Shown one piece after another: positions 18,205 through 27,900 of a DNA stretch of 64,000 bases. This DNA comes from Azospirillum sp. RU38E. GTDB lineage: Bacteria > Pseudomonadota > Alphaproteobacteria > Azospirillales > Azospirillaceae. The position numbers were made by a program, and so were the translations under genes. Position 1 is the first letter of the stretch. The number at the start of each line of letters is the position of its first letter. A model generated the notes under the pieces. That model had not been told where the DNA came from and searched no databases. It saw only the letters and a list, made by a program, of their open reading frames with translations. The stretch is taken from positions 1 through 64,000 of the forward strand of contig NZ_FZOI01000018.1 of assembly GCF_900188385.1 (NCBI RefSeq), given 5' to 3'.

Positions 18205-19128
18205 TCAGCGCGCCATCGAGGCCACTTCGGCCGCGAAGTCCGTCGCTTCCTTCTCGATGCCTTCGCCCAGCTGGAAGCGGACGAAGCCGGTCAGCGTCAC
18301 CGGGGCGCCCACGTCCTTGGCGGCAGCTTCCACGACCTTGCGGATCTTGGTTTCGCCGTCGATGACGTAGAGCTGCTCCAGCAGCACCACTTCTTCATAA
18401 TACTTGCGGATGCGGCCTTCGACCATCTTCTCGATGATGTTCTCCGGCTTGCCGCTGGCGCGGGCCTGTTCAACCAGAACGGCGCGCTCGCGGTCCAGGT
18501 TGGCGGTGCTCACGTCGGCAATGTCCAGGGCTTCCGGACGGGCGGCGGCGACATGCATGGCGATCTGCTTGCCCAGATCGGCCAGCTTGGCCTTGTCACC
18601 CGTGGATTCCAGGGCGACCAGCACGCCGATCTTGCCCAGGCCGGGGACCAGAGCGGAGTGAACATAGGAGGCAACGATGCCGTCCTTCACTTCCAGCTTG
18701 GCGATACGGCGCAGGTTCATGTTCTCGCCGATGGTGGCGACCAGATGGGTCAGCTCTTCGGCGACGGTGCGGCCGGTGCCCGGATAGGCAGTGGCCTTCA
18801 GCGACTCGATGTCGCCGTTGCTCTCAACAGCCAGCTTGGCCACCGTGGTGACGGCGCCCTGGAAGGCATCGTTGCGGGCCACGAAATCGGTTTCGGCGTT
18901 CAGCTCGATGGCAGCGCCAACCACGCCGTTGGCGGCAACGCCAACCAGACCTTCGGCAGCGACACGGCCGGACTTCTTGGCGGCGGCGGCGAGGCCCTTC
19001 TTGCGCAGCCAGTCGACGGCAGCTTCCGTGTCACCGGCGGTTTCGGCCAGTGCCTTCTTGCAGTCCATCATGCCGGCACCGGTCTTCTCGCGCAGCTCCT
19101 TGACGAGCGCAGCAGTGATCTCGGCCAT
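18205..19128 (-). CDS. tsf: Elongation factor Ts
   Basis: Guanine nucleotide exchange factor for EF-Tu; 307 aa, the usual length for alphaproteobacteria. The N-terminal UBA-like domain contains [16 protein letters not shown], and TDFVARND marks the core domain. It lies 154 bases downstream of rpsB, in the universal rpsB-tsf pair. A hairpin lies between the two genes and a terminator follows this one. Confidence 0.97.
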   Translation of the reverse strand: MAEITAALVKELREKTGAGMMDCKKALAETAGDTEAAVDWLRKKGLAAAAKKSGRVAAEGLVGVAANGVVGAAIELNAETDFVARNDAFQGAVTTVAKLAVESNGDIESLKATAYPGTGRTVAEELTHLVATIGENMNLRRIAKLEVKDGIVASYVHSALVPGLGKIGVLVALESTGDKAKLADLGKQIAMHVAAARPEALDIADVSTANLDRERAVLVEQARASGKPENIIEKMVEGRIRKYYEEVVLLEQLYVIDGETKIRKVVEAAAKDVGAPVTLTGFVRFQLGEGIEKEATDFAAEVASMAR

Positions 19129-19231
19129 AATTCGCCTCTCTATCCGCTAGGATTGGTGGGTCATCGTCAAAAACAGGTGAGCAACCACCGCAGCGGATGC
19201 CGCGATGGTTGCCAACCCCTGAACAGCACAA

Positions 19232-19269
19232 CGGCCGGACCGCCCCGACAATCGGGTACGGCCCGGCCG
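19232..19269 (-). promoter_or_regulatory. Hairpin between rpsB and tsf, possible attenuator
   Basis: Outer arms of 11 bp (one G-U pair on the transcript strand) and an inner CCCGA/TCGGG stem form a strong hairpin 13 bases after the rpsB stop. No U-run follows, so partial attenuation or processing between the genes is more likely than full termination. Confidence 0.5.
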
Positions 19270-19282
19270 CGGTCACTCAAAC

Positions 19283-20062
19283 TCAGGCCTGGGCCTCAGC
19301 CGCCACTTCCTCGGGCAGCACTTCGACCGGGGCTTCTTCCTGGGCGCCAACATCGATGCCGGAAGCCGACATTTCAGCCTGCAGACCATCCAGCACGGAG
19401 CCGGCCAGCAGATCGCAATAGGTCTCGATGGCGCGCAGGGCGTCGTCGTTGCCCGGCACCGGGAAGGTGATGCCGTCCGGATCGCTGTTGCTGTCGACGA
19501 TGGCGACAACCGGGATACCCAGCTTGTTGGCTTCCTGGATGGCCAGGCTTTCCTTGTTGGTGTCGATGATCACCAGCAGGTCGGGCAGGCCGCCCATTTC
19601 ACGGATACCGCCCAGCGCGCGCTCCAGCTTATCGCGGTCGCGGGTCATGTTGAGCAGTTCCTTCTTGGTGCGGCCGGAGCCTTCACCAGAAACCAGCGCC
19701 TCGTCCATTTCCTTCAGGCGGCGGATGGACTGGGAAATGGTCTTCCAGTTGGTCAGCATACCGCCGAGCCAACGATGGTTGACATAGTACTGGCCGCAGC
19801 GCTTGGCAGCCTCGGCCACCTTTTCCTGGGCGGCGCGCTTGGTGCCGACGAACAGCACGCGACCACCGCCGGCGACCACGTCACGAACGGCCTGCATCGA
19901 ACGATGCAGCATCGGAACGGTCTGCTCCAGGTCGATGATATGCACGCCATTGCGCACGCCGAAGAGGTACGGAGCCATCTTCGGGTTCCAGCGGCGGGTG
20001 TGGTGACCGAAATGCACGCCAGCTTCCAGCAGCTGACGCATGGTAAAGGTCGGCATAGCCAT
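19283..20062 (-). CDS. rpsB: 30S ribosomal protein S2
   Basis: A 259-aa S2 protein. The start [20 protein letters not shown] is typical; [13 protein letters not shown] and the GGxLTN(W)K-type segment follow. The ATG at 20062 is supported by AAAGGA about 8 bases upstream. The C-terminus is extended with an acidic Ala/Glu-rich tail, common in alphaproteobacteria. It heads the translation/envelope cluster. The 250 bases upstream hold its promoter and leader. Confidence 0.97.
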   Translation of the reverse strand: MAMPTFTMRQLLEAGVHFGHHTRRWNPKMAPYLFGVRNGVHIIDLEQTVPMLHRSMQAVRDVVAGGGRVLFVGTKRAAQEKVAEAAKRCGQYYVNHRWLGGMLTNWKTISQSIRRLKEMDEALVSGEGSGRTKKELLNMTRDRDKLERALGGIREMGGLPDLLVIIDTNKESLAIQEANKLGIPVVAIVDSNSDPDGITFPVPGNDDALRAIETYCDLLAGSVLDGLQAEMSASGIDVGAQEEAPVEVLPEEVAAEAQA

Positions 20063-20314
20063 AGGAAAAGTCCTTTTCCGGTTCTTCCTCCGTGGGCGAC
20101 GTCTGCCTGGCACCATGCCACGCAAACACCGGACCGATGCTGATACCCCATGCCAGACCAGCCGACAGGTACAAGTATCCGCACCGCAAGCCCACGTGTG
20201 GGATTAACGATGGGCCGTGGAATAGCGCAGGCAGCCGCGCATTGCAACCCCGCCGGCCCACGATTTTAGCCCGCCCGCCCCGCCATCGCCGCATGGCGGA
20301 CAAAAAACGCCCGC
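20063..20314 (-). promoter_or_regulatory. Upstream region of rpsB (promoter and leader)
   Basis: About 250 bases between the TPR gene stop and rpsB with no credible frame. It contains a small perfect hairpin CCCACGTGTGGG (20191-20202). No clear -35/-10 pair could be fixed by eye, so only the location of the promoter is inferred. Confidence 0.35.
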
Positions 20315-21295
20315 TCAACCGTTGCTTTTCAGCGCTTTCAAGGCTGCCTGCGCTTCCTTGTGCTTCGGTTCCAGTACCAGGGCGCGGCGATACGCCTTTT
20401 CTGCCGTCCCCTTATCATCCAGCGCCATGTAGATCTGGCCCAGCCGCCAGTGCGCCGATGCACGATAATCGGTGCCATTAATCCAGGCGCTGCCAGCCAG
20501 CAGACGCAGCAGCGAATCACGCCCCGCTTCCAGATTGCGCCCTGTCAGCGCGGCCGCCCGGCCGCGCTGATACAGCGTCAGCGGGTCAGCCGGGTCGAGA
20601 AGGGCGGCGCGGTCCAGCGTCGTCAAGGCCGCCTCCCCATCCCCCAACATGCCCAATACCAGGGCCGCGCCGGTCACATCGGCGGCCTCTGTCAGTTTGG
20701 GGATCGCCTCCAGCAACAGTGCCCTGGCACTGGCCTTGTCATCGTTCCCGATGGCCAGATTGGCACGCAGCCGCAGATACTGGCCGGCATCCAACCCTTC
20801 CATGGCGGCAATCGCCGCCTCCGCCTTTGCCTTGTCGCCCCCAACGATGGATGGTGCGATCATGTAATATTGGGCCAGACAGTTCAACGCCGGCACACTG
20901 CGCGGTGCCCGCGCCCGTTCCCCCTCGCACATGGCCAACAGGTCAGCGGCGGCGGATTTCTTGCCAAAGAGCGACGCCTCGTCGATGCGGCGTTTGGCCA
21001 GCAACATACGGGCTTCAAATATCGCATCATCATCGGGGTTGGTAGCCCCCAGCCGTTCCCCCAAAGGCAGGCCAGATTCAAAATCACCATACTGCTTGTA
21101 GGCCAGCAAGAGCGCGCGGGCTGTGGCCTGATCATCCGGGTTGGCCGCCAGCTTTTCCTGCATGGGTTTGATCACCACCGCTTCCCGGTCATCCGGCTCA
21201 ACCAGGGTCGCATAATCGGCTGGCACGGGCTGGGAAATGGCAGACCCGGCAAGGACCAGCAACGACAGAAGGGCGACTGGAAACACACGGTGCAT
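20315..21295 (-). CDS. Exported TPR-repeat protein of unknown function
   Basis: A 326-aa protein. The N-terminus MHRVFPVALLSLLVLAGSAISQP is a signal peptide, so it acts in the periplasm or is anchored there. The rest consists of helical repeats of the TPR kind, clearest at the C-terminus (ASAHWRLGQIYMALDD, then AYRRALVLEPKHKEAQAAL). A central PSIVGGDKAKAEAAIAAM segment recalls other periplasmic TPR proteins. It is separated from rpsB and divergent from the UbiC-like gene, so context gives no specific role. Protein-protein scaffolding is the general expectation for TPR proteins. Confidence 0.75.
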   Translation of the reverse strand: MHRVFPVALLSLLVLAGSAISQPVPADYATLVEPDDREAVVIKPMQEKLAANPDDQATARALLLAYKQYGDFESGLPLGERLGATNPDDDAIFEARMLLAKRRIDEASLFGKKSAAADLLAMCEGERARAPRSVPALNCLAQYYMIAPSIVGGDKAKAEAAIAAMEGLDAGQYLRLRANLAIGNDDKASARALLLEAIPKLTEAADVTGAALVLGMLGDGEAALTTLDRAALLDPADPLTLYQRGRAAALTGRNLEAGRDSLLRLLAGSAWINGTDYRASAHWRLGQIYMALDDKGTAEKAYRRALVLEPKHKEAQAALKALKSNG

Positions 21296-21487
21296 GAAGG
21301 GCACCCCGAAAGAGGTAGAGGGAAGCGATTATCTGCCCTGTGCCCATGGCGGATTCATGGCGGCATGGGTCCATTTGGACAGGGACGTTTGGGACAGGTC
21401 CGCCATGCCTTGGCATCTGGGCATCCGTGCCTTATGGTCCGCGCCAAACAGAAAGAACGCAGCTTCATCCATACAGCTTAAGGTATC

Positions 21488-22051
21488 ATGACCACCCCCG
21501 TCACTACGCCTGCCGAGCTTGACCTGTTGACAGGCTTCCTGCGCCTGCAGGCCGAGGGGAGCACACCTGCCACCCCCTATTGGATCAGTGCCGACGCCCT
21601 GCCAGAAACGCCGCGCCACCTTCTGGCGCACGACCATGGCATGACCGCCACGCTGGAAGCCTTCTGGGGCGAGCGCATGCGCCTGACCGTGCTGCACACA
21701 GCAGAAGAATCAGTGCGCCTGCGTCGCCATGTGCTGTTAAGCGGGGCAGACAGCGGCACCCCGGCGGAGCTGGGGCTGATTGAGATGCATTTGGATGCAT
21801 TGCCGGCGGCGGCCCTGTTCGCCGTGCGCCAGCGCCGCATCCCCTTCGGGGCCATCCTGTCAGCCTGCGGTGTCAGTTTCCGCAGCCAGCCCGATGGCTT
21901 CCTGACCCTTGCCGCGGATGACAGCATCGCCAGACTTTTGCGGGTTGCACCGGGGCAGGCCATCTATGGCCGCGCCACCACGCTGTACGACACAGGCGGC
22001 AAGACCCTGGCAACCGCGGTTGAACTGTTAAGCGGCCACCGCCCGGCCTGA
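21488..22051 (+). CDS. Chorismate lyase (UbiC)/UTRA-fold-like protein
   Basis: A 187-aa soluble protein. The pattern RHLLAHDHGMTATLEAF (43-59), R80 in RRHVLL, ELGLIEMHL (94-102), IPFGAIL (118-124) and a late TAVELL glutamate near 178 parallels the conserved positions of chorismate pyruvate-lyase-like proteins (Arg, Gly-Ile-Leu and a C-terminal Glu). If active it would release pyruvate from chorismate to give 4-hydroxybenzoate or a relative. No ubiA or other quinone gene is adjacent. The assignment rests on motif spacing only; a ligand-binding UTRA-like role is also possible. An intrinsic terminator overlaps the stop codon. Confidence 0.55.
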   Translation: MTTPVTTPAELDLLTGFLRLQAEGSTPATPYWISADALPETPRHLLAHDHGMTATLEAFWGERMRLTVLHTAEESVRLRRHVLLSGADSGTPAELGLIEMHLDALPAAALFAVRQRRIPFGAILSACGVSFRSQPDGFLTLAADDSIARLLRVAPGQAIYGRATTLYDTGGKTLATAVELLSGHRPA

Positions 22052-22077
22052 ACCGGACGGTGGCTGCGCAATTTTTT
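22032..22077 (+). terminator. Intrinsic terminator overlapping the UbiC-like gene end
   Basis: A long GC-rich stem (GCGGCCACCG paired with CGGTGGCTGC, plus inner CCGG/CCGG) carries the TGA stop in its loop and is followed by six T residues at 22072-22077. It ends about where the convergent RTX gene ends. Confidence 0.8.
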
Positions 22078-24892
22078 ACGCCCAGTCGCTGTCGGCCAAC
22101 CCGCGAACGATGCGTCCTTCGTTGTAGCCATATTGCAGATAATGCAGCAGCGGGTTGATGCCGGCTGCCGCCACGTCAGGATTATCGGCAGCATAGGCGC
22201 TGACATCAAATGCCGCCGAAGGGTCACGCCCTTCCCGCCAGCCATAGGTGTAATAATGCATGGCGGCGCTGGACAGCACCCCCTGCTGAACCGCGGCTGC
22301 CACATCCGGGTTATGGGCCAGATACCAGTCGGTGTCGAAGAAGGCATTGGCGTCCCGCCCCTCCGCAAAGCCGGAGCGCACATAATGCTCATACCCGCTG
22401 GCCAGATCACCCACGCGGACAGAGGCCGCAACGTCAGGGTTGGCCGCCAGATAGTATGATTCGTCAAACCCATAGGCCAGCAGGCCTTGATCGACATAGC
22501 CAGCCCGGCCCTCCGCCCGGCCCGCCACCTGATAATGGTGATAGCCACTGGTGAAAATGCCCTGGTTCACAGCAGCGCGGACATCCGCATAGCGATCCAG
22601 ATAGGCACTTTCGCTGAAGCCATTGCCCAGATTGTCCGAAACGGCATTGGGCTGGCGTCCCTCTGCCTGACCATAAAGCTGGAAATGTTGCGCCCCGCTT
22701 TGCAGCAAGCCCTGCGCCACGACATCGGCCACGTCGGGATTTTCCGCCAGATACCAATCCTCATCAACCGTGGTTGATGGCACGACGGAGGTCAGGTCGG
22801 GATCGGTCAGCAGGACGATGCGATCATTCAGGCGCAGCAGTTCGATGCCAGAGAGAACATCCGCCCCCTCCCCATTGGCCCGGTTGTCGATCACCTGCAC
22901 CACGCCGGTCGCATCGCGCAGAATGGTCACATCGGCGAAATTGGCCTCCATACCGGCGGCCTGGGTGCCGCTGCCGCCGATGATCACATCATTGCCCTTG
23001 CCGCCGATCAGCAAAGTGTCGATGGCCGCGCCCCGCACGATATCGGCATTGGCCGTACCCTGGCCATTGGTAATGGCAGTGGGGGCCAGGACCAGACGGT
23101 TGCCGCCCGAAATGCTCAACAGCGCGCCGGTGCCGAGACCGGCGATATCGACGGTGTAATCAGCCCCCTCTACATCGTCCGCCCCGACATAGAGCCGAAC
23201 CATGCCGTCCGCCAAGTTTTCATAACGAATCTGGCCCAGTTGCAGGCCGGAACCGTTCCCCGCCTGATAACTGGTGATGGATAGTTCTGTTGCCTCAAGC
23301 CGATGGGTGAAGGAGAGTTGATCACCCGCATGGAAATCCGCCACATAATCTGTGTCGTCGATACTTCTCCGGCCGCCCAGCACGAACAGGTCATCACCCG
23401 TGCCGCCCCAGAGCGTATCATTGCCCGTACCGCCGTTCAGTATATCAGCGCCACCGCAAGCTTTAATAAGGTCGGCACCAGCGCCACCGTTCAGCGTTTC
23501 GCTTCTGTTGCCGCCGGTAATGATGTCGGCATAGCGGGTGCCCGTGACCTGAACCTCTTCAATGGAGATCAATTGATCATTGTCACCATTATCAATGGTA
23601 ATGTTGTTGTCCGTAACGGTGATGGCCACCGCATAGGCATTTTCTGAATAGTCCAAAGCGGCCCGATCAAACCCGGCCCCACCATCCAGCAGGTCGCTGT
23701 CGCGACCACCCACAAGCAGATCGTCACCGGCACCGCCGCGTAACGTATCGCCCCCCCAGCCGCCATAAAGCGTGTCTTGGAGATTACCCCCGGTGATGGA
23801 ATCAGCGCCGCGATTACCGGAGGCCAAATTACGGACCTCAGCTGCACCCGTCAGCACATTGTCATAAAGGGTACCGTTGCTGATCTTGTATTCAACACCA
23901 TTGATGATCGCCCGTTCGACATCAATCAGATAAACTTCGTCTTCCACCGCAGAAGACACATAATAGGTGTTGATACGAACACCACTCATTTCCTCTTCGT
24001 TGAATTGCGCAACGATGGAATGGGTACGGGCACCATTGGCGGGGTCATAAGTGATTTCAGCCGTGTCAGACCCCGCCCCGCCATAAAGAATACTGTATCC
24101 GCCAAAATTTTGCCGCATCACATCATCGCCAGCCCCACCATCCAGCGTGTCGCTGCCGGTCAGGCCGATTATTGTGTCGTTGCCACCCAAACCGGCAATG
24201 CTGTCATTGCCGGTGGTACCGGTCAGCAGATCGGCCCCCTCTGTCGGCGTGACAGAAGCCTGGGAAACCAGCGTCACGCGCCCAGTGGCACTGTCTGCAA
24301 TGGTGAAAGCGCTGGCGGCATAACTGTTTGAAAGCGTGTATCGGTAGCCGACGATGCTGGAAACGCCCAACCCCAGATAGGTGGTTCCGTCGGCATTGCC
24401 GGCTACCTGCAACTCCCCATCAAAGGCGCTGCGGCGAACGCCATCATAGATGCTGGTAACGGGAGCACCGAACTGGATCGCATCACCAACGACGAAATCT
24501 GTGATCACATCAGCCGGCGGCATATATTGCGTGCCGCTGTTATAGGCGATGAAGTCGTCAGCACCACCCCCGCCCGTCAGGCTATCCGCCCCGGCACCAC
24601 CGATCAGCGTGTCATTACCAGAACCGCCCACCAGCGTATCATCCAGCCCCGTACCAATCAGGCGGATGCCGCCAGCCACATCGGCTGTCAGGGAAACTGC
24701 CATGCCGCTGACGGCAGAGGCATCAATCTCCTTCAAGGGCAGGGTGATGCCGTAGGTGTCAACAGCAACCCCACCCTCCGTCACCAGCAGAGAGCCATTA
24801 ACATAGCTGACGGCAACAACCCCGGTGGCGGTGCCAGACAGCTTCAACCCATTACCGCCAGTAACAGACTGGCTGGTGACGACAATGCCCAT
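22076..24892 (-). CDS. Large RTX (haemolysin-type calcium-binding) secreted protein with C-terminal NPDVA repeats
   Basis: A 938-aa acidic protein without a classical signal peptide. Blocks of Ca2+-binding nonapeptides (GGxGxDxLx) occur at roughly 85-110, 230-260, 370-405, 470-505 and 635-650, the hallmark of type I-secreted proteins. From about 710 to the end there are five [17 protein letters not shown] of roughly 40-50 aa built on a pattern like WYLAxNPDVAxAV..HYxxxGxxEGR. The start ATG follows GGGGAAA at good spacing. No enzymatic domain is recognised and no type I secretion genes are nearby. A surface or biofilm/adhesion role is plausible but unproven. It lies downstream of dnaE with a gap of 94 bases. 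Confidence 0.85.
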   Translation of the reverse strand: MGIVVTSQSVTGGNGLKLSGTATGVVAVSYVNGSLLVTEGGVAVDTYGITLPLKEIDASAVSGMAVSLTADVAGGIRLIGTGLDDTLVGGSGNDTLIGGAGADSLTGGGGADDFIAYNSGTQYMPPADVITDFVVGDAIQFGAPVTSIYDGVRRSAFDGELQVAGNADGTTYLGLGVSSIVGYRYTLSNSYAASAFTIADSATGRVTLVSQASVTPTEGADLLTGTTGNDSIAGLGGNDTIIGLTGSDTLDGGAGDDVMRQNFGGYSILYGGAGSDTAEITYDPANGARTHSIVAQFNEEEMSGVRINTYYVSSAVEDEVYLIDVERAIINGVEYKISNGTLYDNVLTGAAEVRNLASGNRGADSITGGNLQDTLYGGWGGDTLRGGAGDDLLVGGRDSDLLDGGAGFDRAALDYSENAYAVAITVTDNNITIDNGDNDQLISIEEVQVTGTRYADIITGGNRSETLNGGAGADLIKACGGADILNGGTGNDTLWGGTGDDLFVLGGRRSIDDTDYVADFHAGDQLSFTHRLEATELSITSYQAGNGSGLQLGQIRYENLADGMVRLYVGADDVEGADYTVDIAGLGTGALLSISGGNRLVLAPTAITNGQGTANADIVRGAAIDTLLIGGKGNDVIIGGSGTQAAGMEANFADVTILRDATGVVQVIDNRANGEGADVLSGIELLRLNDRIVLLTDPDLTSVVPSTTVDEDWYLAENPDVADVVAQGLLQSGAQHFQLYGQAEGRQPNAVSDNLGNGFSESAYLDRYADVRAAVNQGIFTSGYHHYQVAGRAEGRAGYVDQGLLAYGFDESYYLAANPDVAASVRVGDLASGYEHYVRSGFAEGRDANAFFDTDWYLAHNPDVAAAVQQGVLSSAAMHYYTYGWREGRDPSAAFDVSAYAADNPDVAAAGINPLLHYLQYGYNEGRIVRGLADSDWA

Positions 24893-24986
24893 GATACGTT
24901 TCCCCGTTGACCGATTTTATCAATCAGGGGCACGGTAAGTGAGTTACTTAACAAGTGCAATCAGACTGAAGTGGTAGACAGCCCCT

Positions 24987-27900
24987 CTACAACTCCAGCA
25001 CCTCCACCACCCCATGCAGGGATTTGATGGCAGCGCGACCGGCGCTGTCGATCTGGAAGGTTTTCGGCAAGGCGATCTCCACCTCCCGCAGGGCGTCCAT
25101 TTCCACGGCCAGCATCACCTTGCCGCGTCCCGGTGGCAGGCGGGACAGGGTGTTCTTGATGCCGTCCACGGCGCGCACATCATCCACCAGAATGCGCAAG
25201 CCAGCGGCGGTCTTGGAGACCTCCTCCTCCAGCAGCTGCACACCATGGCAGGTCAGGCGGATTTCCTCCCCATTGCGTTGGGCATCCACCGATACAAGCA
25301 CGGCCTTGCCCGCCTCCAGCATCTCCCGGCTCTGGGCCAGCGTTTCCTGGAACAGGGTCACTTCGAACACGCCGGTGGCGTCCGACAGGGTGACGAAGGC
25401 GAAGCGGTTGCCGCTTTTGGCCGTGCGCTCCTGGCGCGCCACCACGATGCCGGCCATCTTATAGCGGGTTGACTTGGAATCGCGCATGGCCTTGGGCAGA
25501 TCGGCATGTTTCACCACCCGCATCCGGGTCAGGGCGGGCGCAAACGTATCCATCGGGTGGGCCGAGAGGTAGAAGCCAATCGCCTCAAACTCGTGCCGCA
25601 GCTTTTCCAGCGGTTCCCAGTCCGGCACCTTCGGCAGGTCCGGGGCCTTCAGCGCCTCGGTGGCACCGAACAGGCTGGCCATGCCGCTTTCCCGTTGCTG
25701 CGCTTCGGCCTGGGCGTAGCGCAGCACGGTTTCCAGCCCGGCGAAAAGCTGCTGGCGGTTGCGCGACAGGCTGTCGAAGGCCCCGGCGCAGACCAGCTTT
25801 TCCATCATCCGCTTGTTCATCACCGTGTGATCAACCCGGCGGGCAAAATCAAACACATCCTTATAGGGGCCATTGGCGCGGCGTTCGGCCACCACCGATT
25901 CCATGGCCTGCGCCCCCACCCCCTTGATGGCGGCAAGCGCATAACGCACCGCCCGGCTGCCATCGGGCAGGGTTTCCACGGCGAAGCGGGCGGCAGAGGC
26001 GTTCACATCCGGCGGCAACAGCTTGATCCGCAGCCGCATCAGTTCCTGGCGGAACTGGTTCAGCTTGTCGGTATTGCCCATATCATAGGTCATGGTGGCG
26101 GCCATGAACTCGACAGGGTAATTGGCCTTCATGAAGGCCGTCTGATAGGCGACCAGCGCATAGGCCGCCGCGTGGGATTTATTGAAGCCGTAACCGGCGA
26201 ATTTATTCACCTGATCGAAGATCAAGCCGGACTGTTCTTCCGGCACGGCCAGCTTTTCAGCCGAACCAGCGATGAATTTCGCCCGTTCCTTCTCCATCTC
26301 CTCCTTGATCTTCTTACCCATGGCGCGGCGCAGCAAGTCAGCACCGCCCAGTGAATAACCGGCCAGCACCTGGGCGATCTGCATCACCTGTTCCTGGTAC
26401 ACCATGATCCCGAAGGTTTCCTCCAGGATGGGCTGCAGGGCCGGATGCATGTAATCCGGCTCTTCCTGCTTGAATTTCACCTTAATATATTTGGGTATAT
26501 TATCCATCGGGCCGGGACGATAGAGCGATACCAGCGCGATAATGTCCTCAATCCGGTTCGGCTTCATGCGGCGCAGCACGTCGCGCATCCCCGAACTTTC
26601 AAGCTGGAACACCCCGGAACTCTCGGCCCTGCCCAGGATATCGTAGGACTTCTTGTCCTCCATATCCAAATCCAGCAGATCCAGTTCCGGGCCCAGATCG
26701 CGCACATGGTCGACCGCCGTTTTCAGCACGGTCAGCGTCTTCAGGCCCAAAAAGTCGAACTTCACCAGACCTGCCAGTTCGACATATTTCATGTTGAACT
26801 GGGTGACGGGCATGTCGGACCGCGGGTCGCGGTACATCGGCACCAGTTCATAAAGCGGGCGGTCGCCGATCACCACGCCGGCGGCGTGGGTGGAGGCATG
26901 GCGGTAGAGCCCTTCCAGCCGCAGCGCGATGGTCAGCAGGCGGGCCACCGTTTCATCCCCGCGCTGCATTTCCTGCAATTGCGGCTCCCCGTCCAGCGCC
27001 TGTTGCAGGGTGACGGGATTGGCCGGGTTATTGGGGATCAGTTTGCAGATACGGTCAACCTGACCATAGGGCATCTGCAACGTGCGCCCCACATCGCGCA
27101 CCACGGCGCGGGCCTGCAACTTACCGAAGGTGATGATCTGGCCGACCTTGTCGTACCCGTATTTCTGCTGAACATACTTGATCACCTCTTCCCGGCGATC
27201 CTGGCAGAAATCGATATCGAAGTCGGGCATCGACACGCGTTCCGGGTTCAGGAAGCGTTCGAACAGCAGGCCATAACGGATCGGGTCCAGGTCGGTGATC
27301 AGCAGCGACCAGGCGACCAGCGATCCGGCACCCGAACCACGGCCCGGCCCCACGGGAATGCCGTGATCCTTGGCCCATTTGATGAAGTCCGACACGATCA
27401 GGAAGTAACCGGGGAACTTCATCTTGATGATGGTTTCCAGCTCGAAATCCAGCCGTTCCCGGTATTCCTTCTCGATCTTCTCCTTCTCGTCCTGTGCCAT
27501 GCCGCTGGTGAACACATATTTGTTCAGGCGGTAGGTCAGGCCGTCATGCGCCTGGATGCGCAATTCATCAGGTTCTTCACGCCCGCCCTCGCTGGCAAAG
27601 GGCGGCAGGATCGGGTTCACCTTGCGCGGCATGTAGGCGCAGCGCCGGGCGATGACGACGGTATTGTCCACCGCCTCCGGCAGGTCGGCGAACAGTTCCC
27701 GCATCTCGGCGGCGGTCTTGAAATAATGCTGCGGGGTGACGCGGCGGCGATCCTCCTGCATCACATAGGCACCATCGGCGATGCAGAGCAGCACATCGTG
27801 CGCCTCGTACATGTCCGCCGTGGCGAAATAGGCATCGTTGGTGGCGACCAGCGGAATATCGTGGGCATAGGCCAGATCGATCAGATCGGGCTCCACCTTG

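Noticed and set aside
23300-24900. Short regular DNA repeats resembling an array
   Set aside because: They are codons of RTX nonapeptides and of protein repeats. Spacing and sequence do not fit a CRISPR array.
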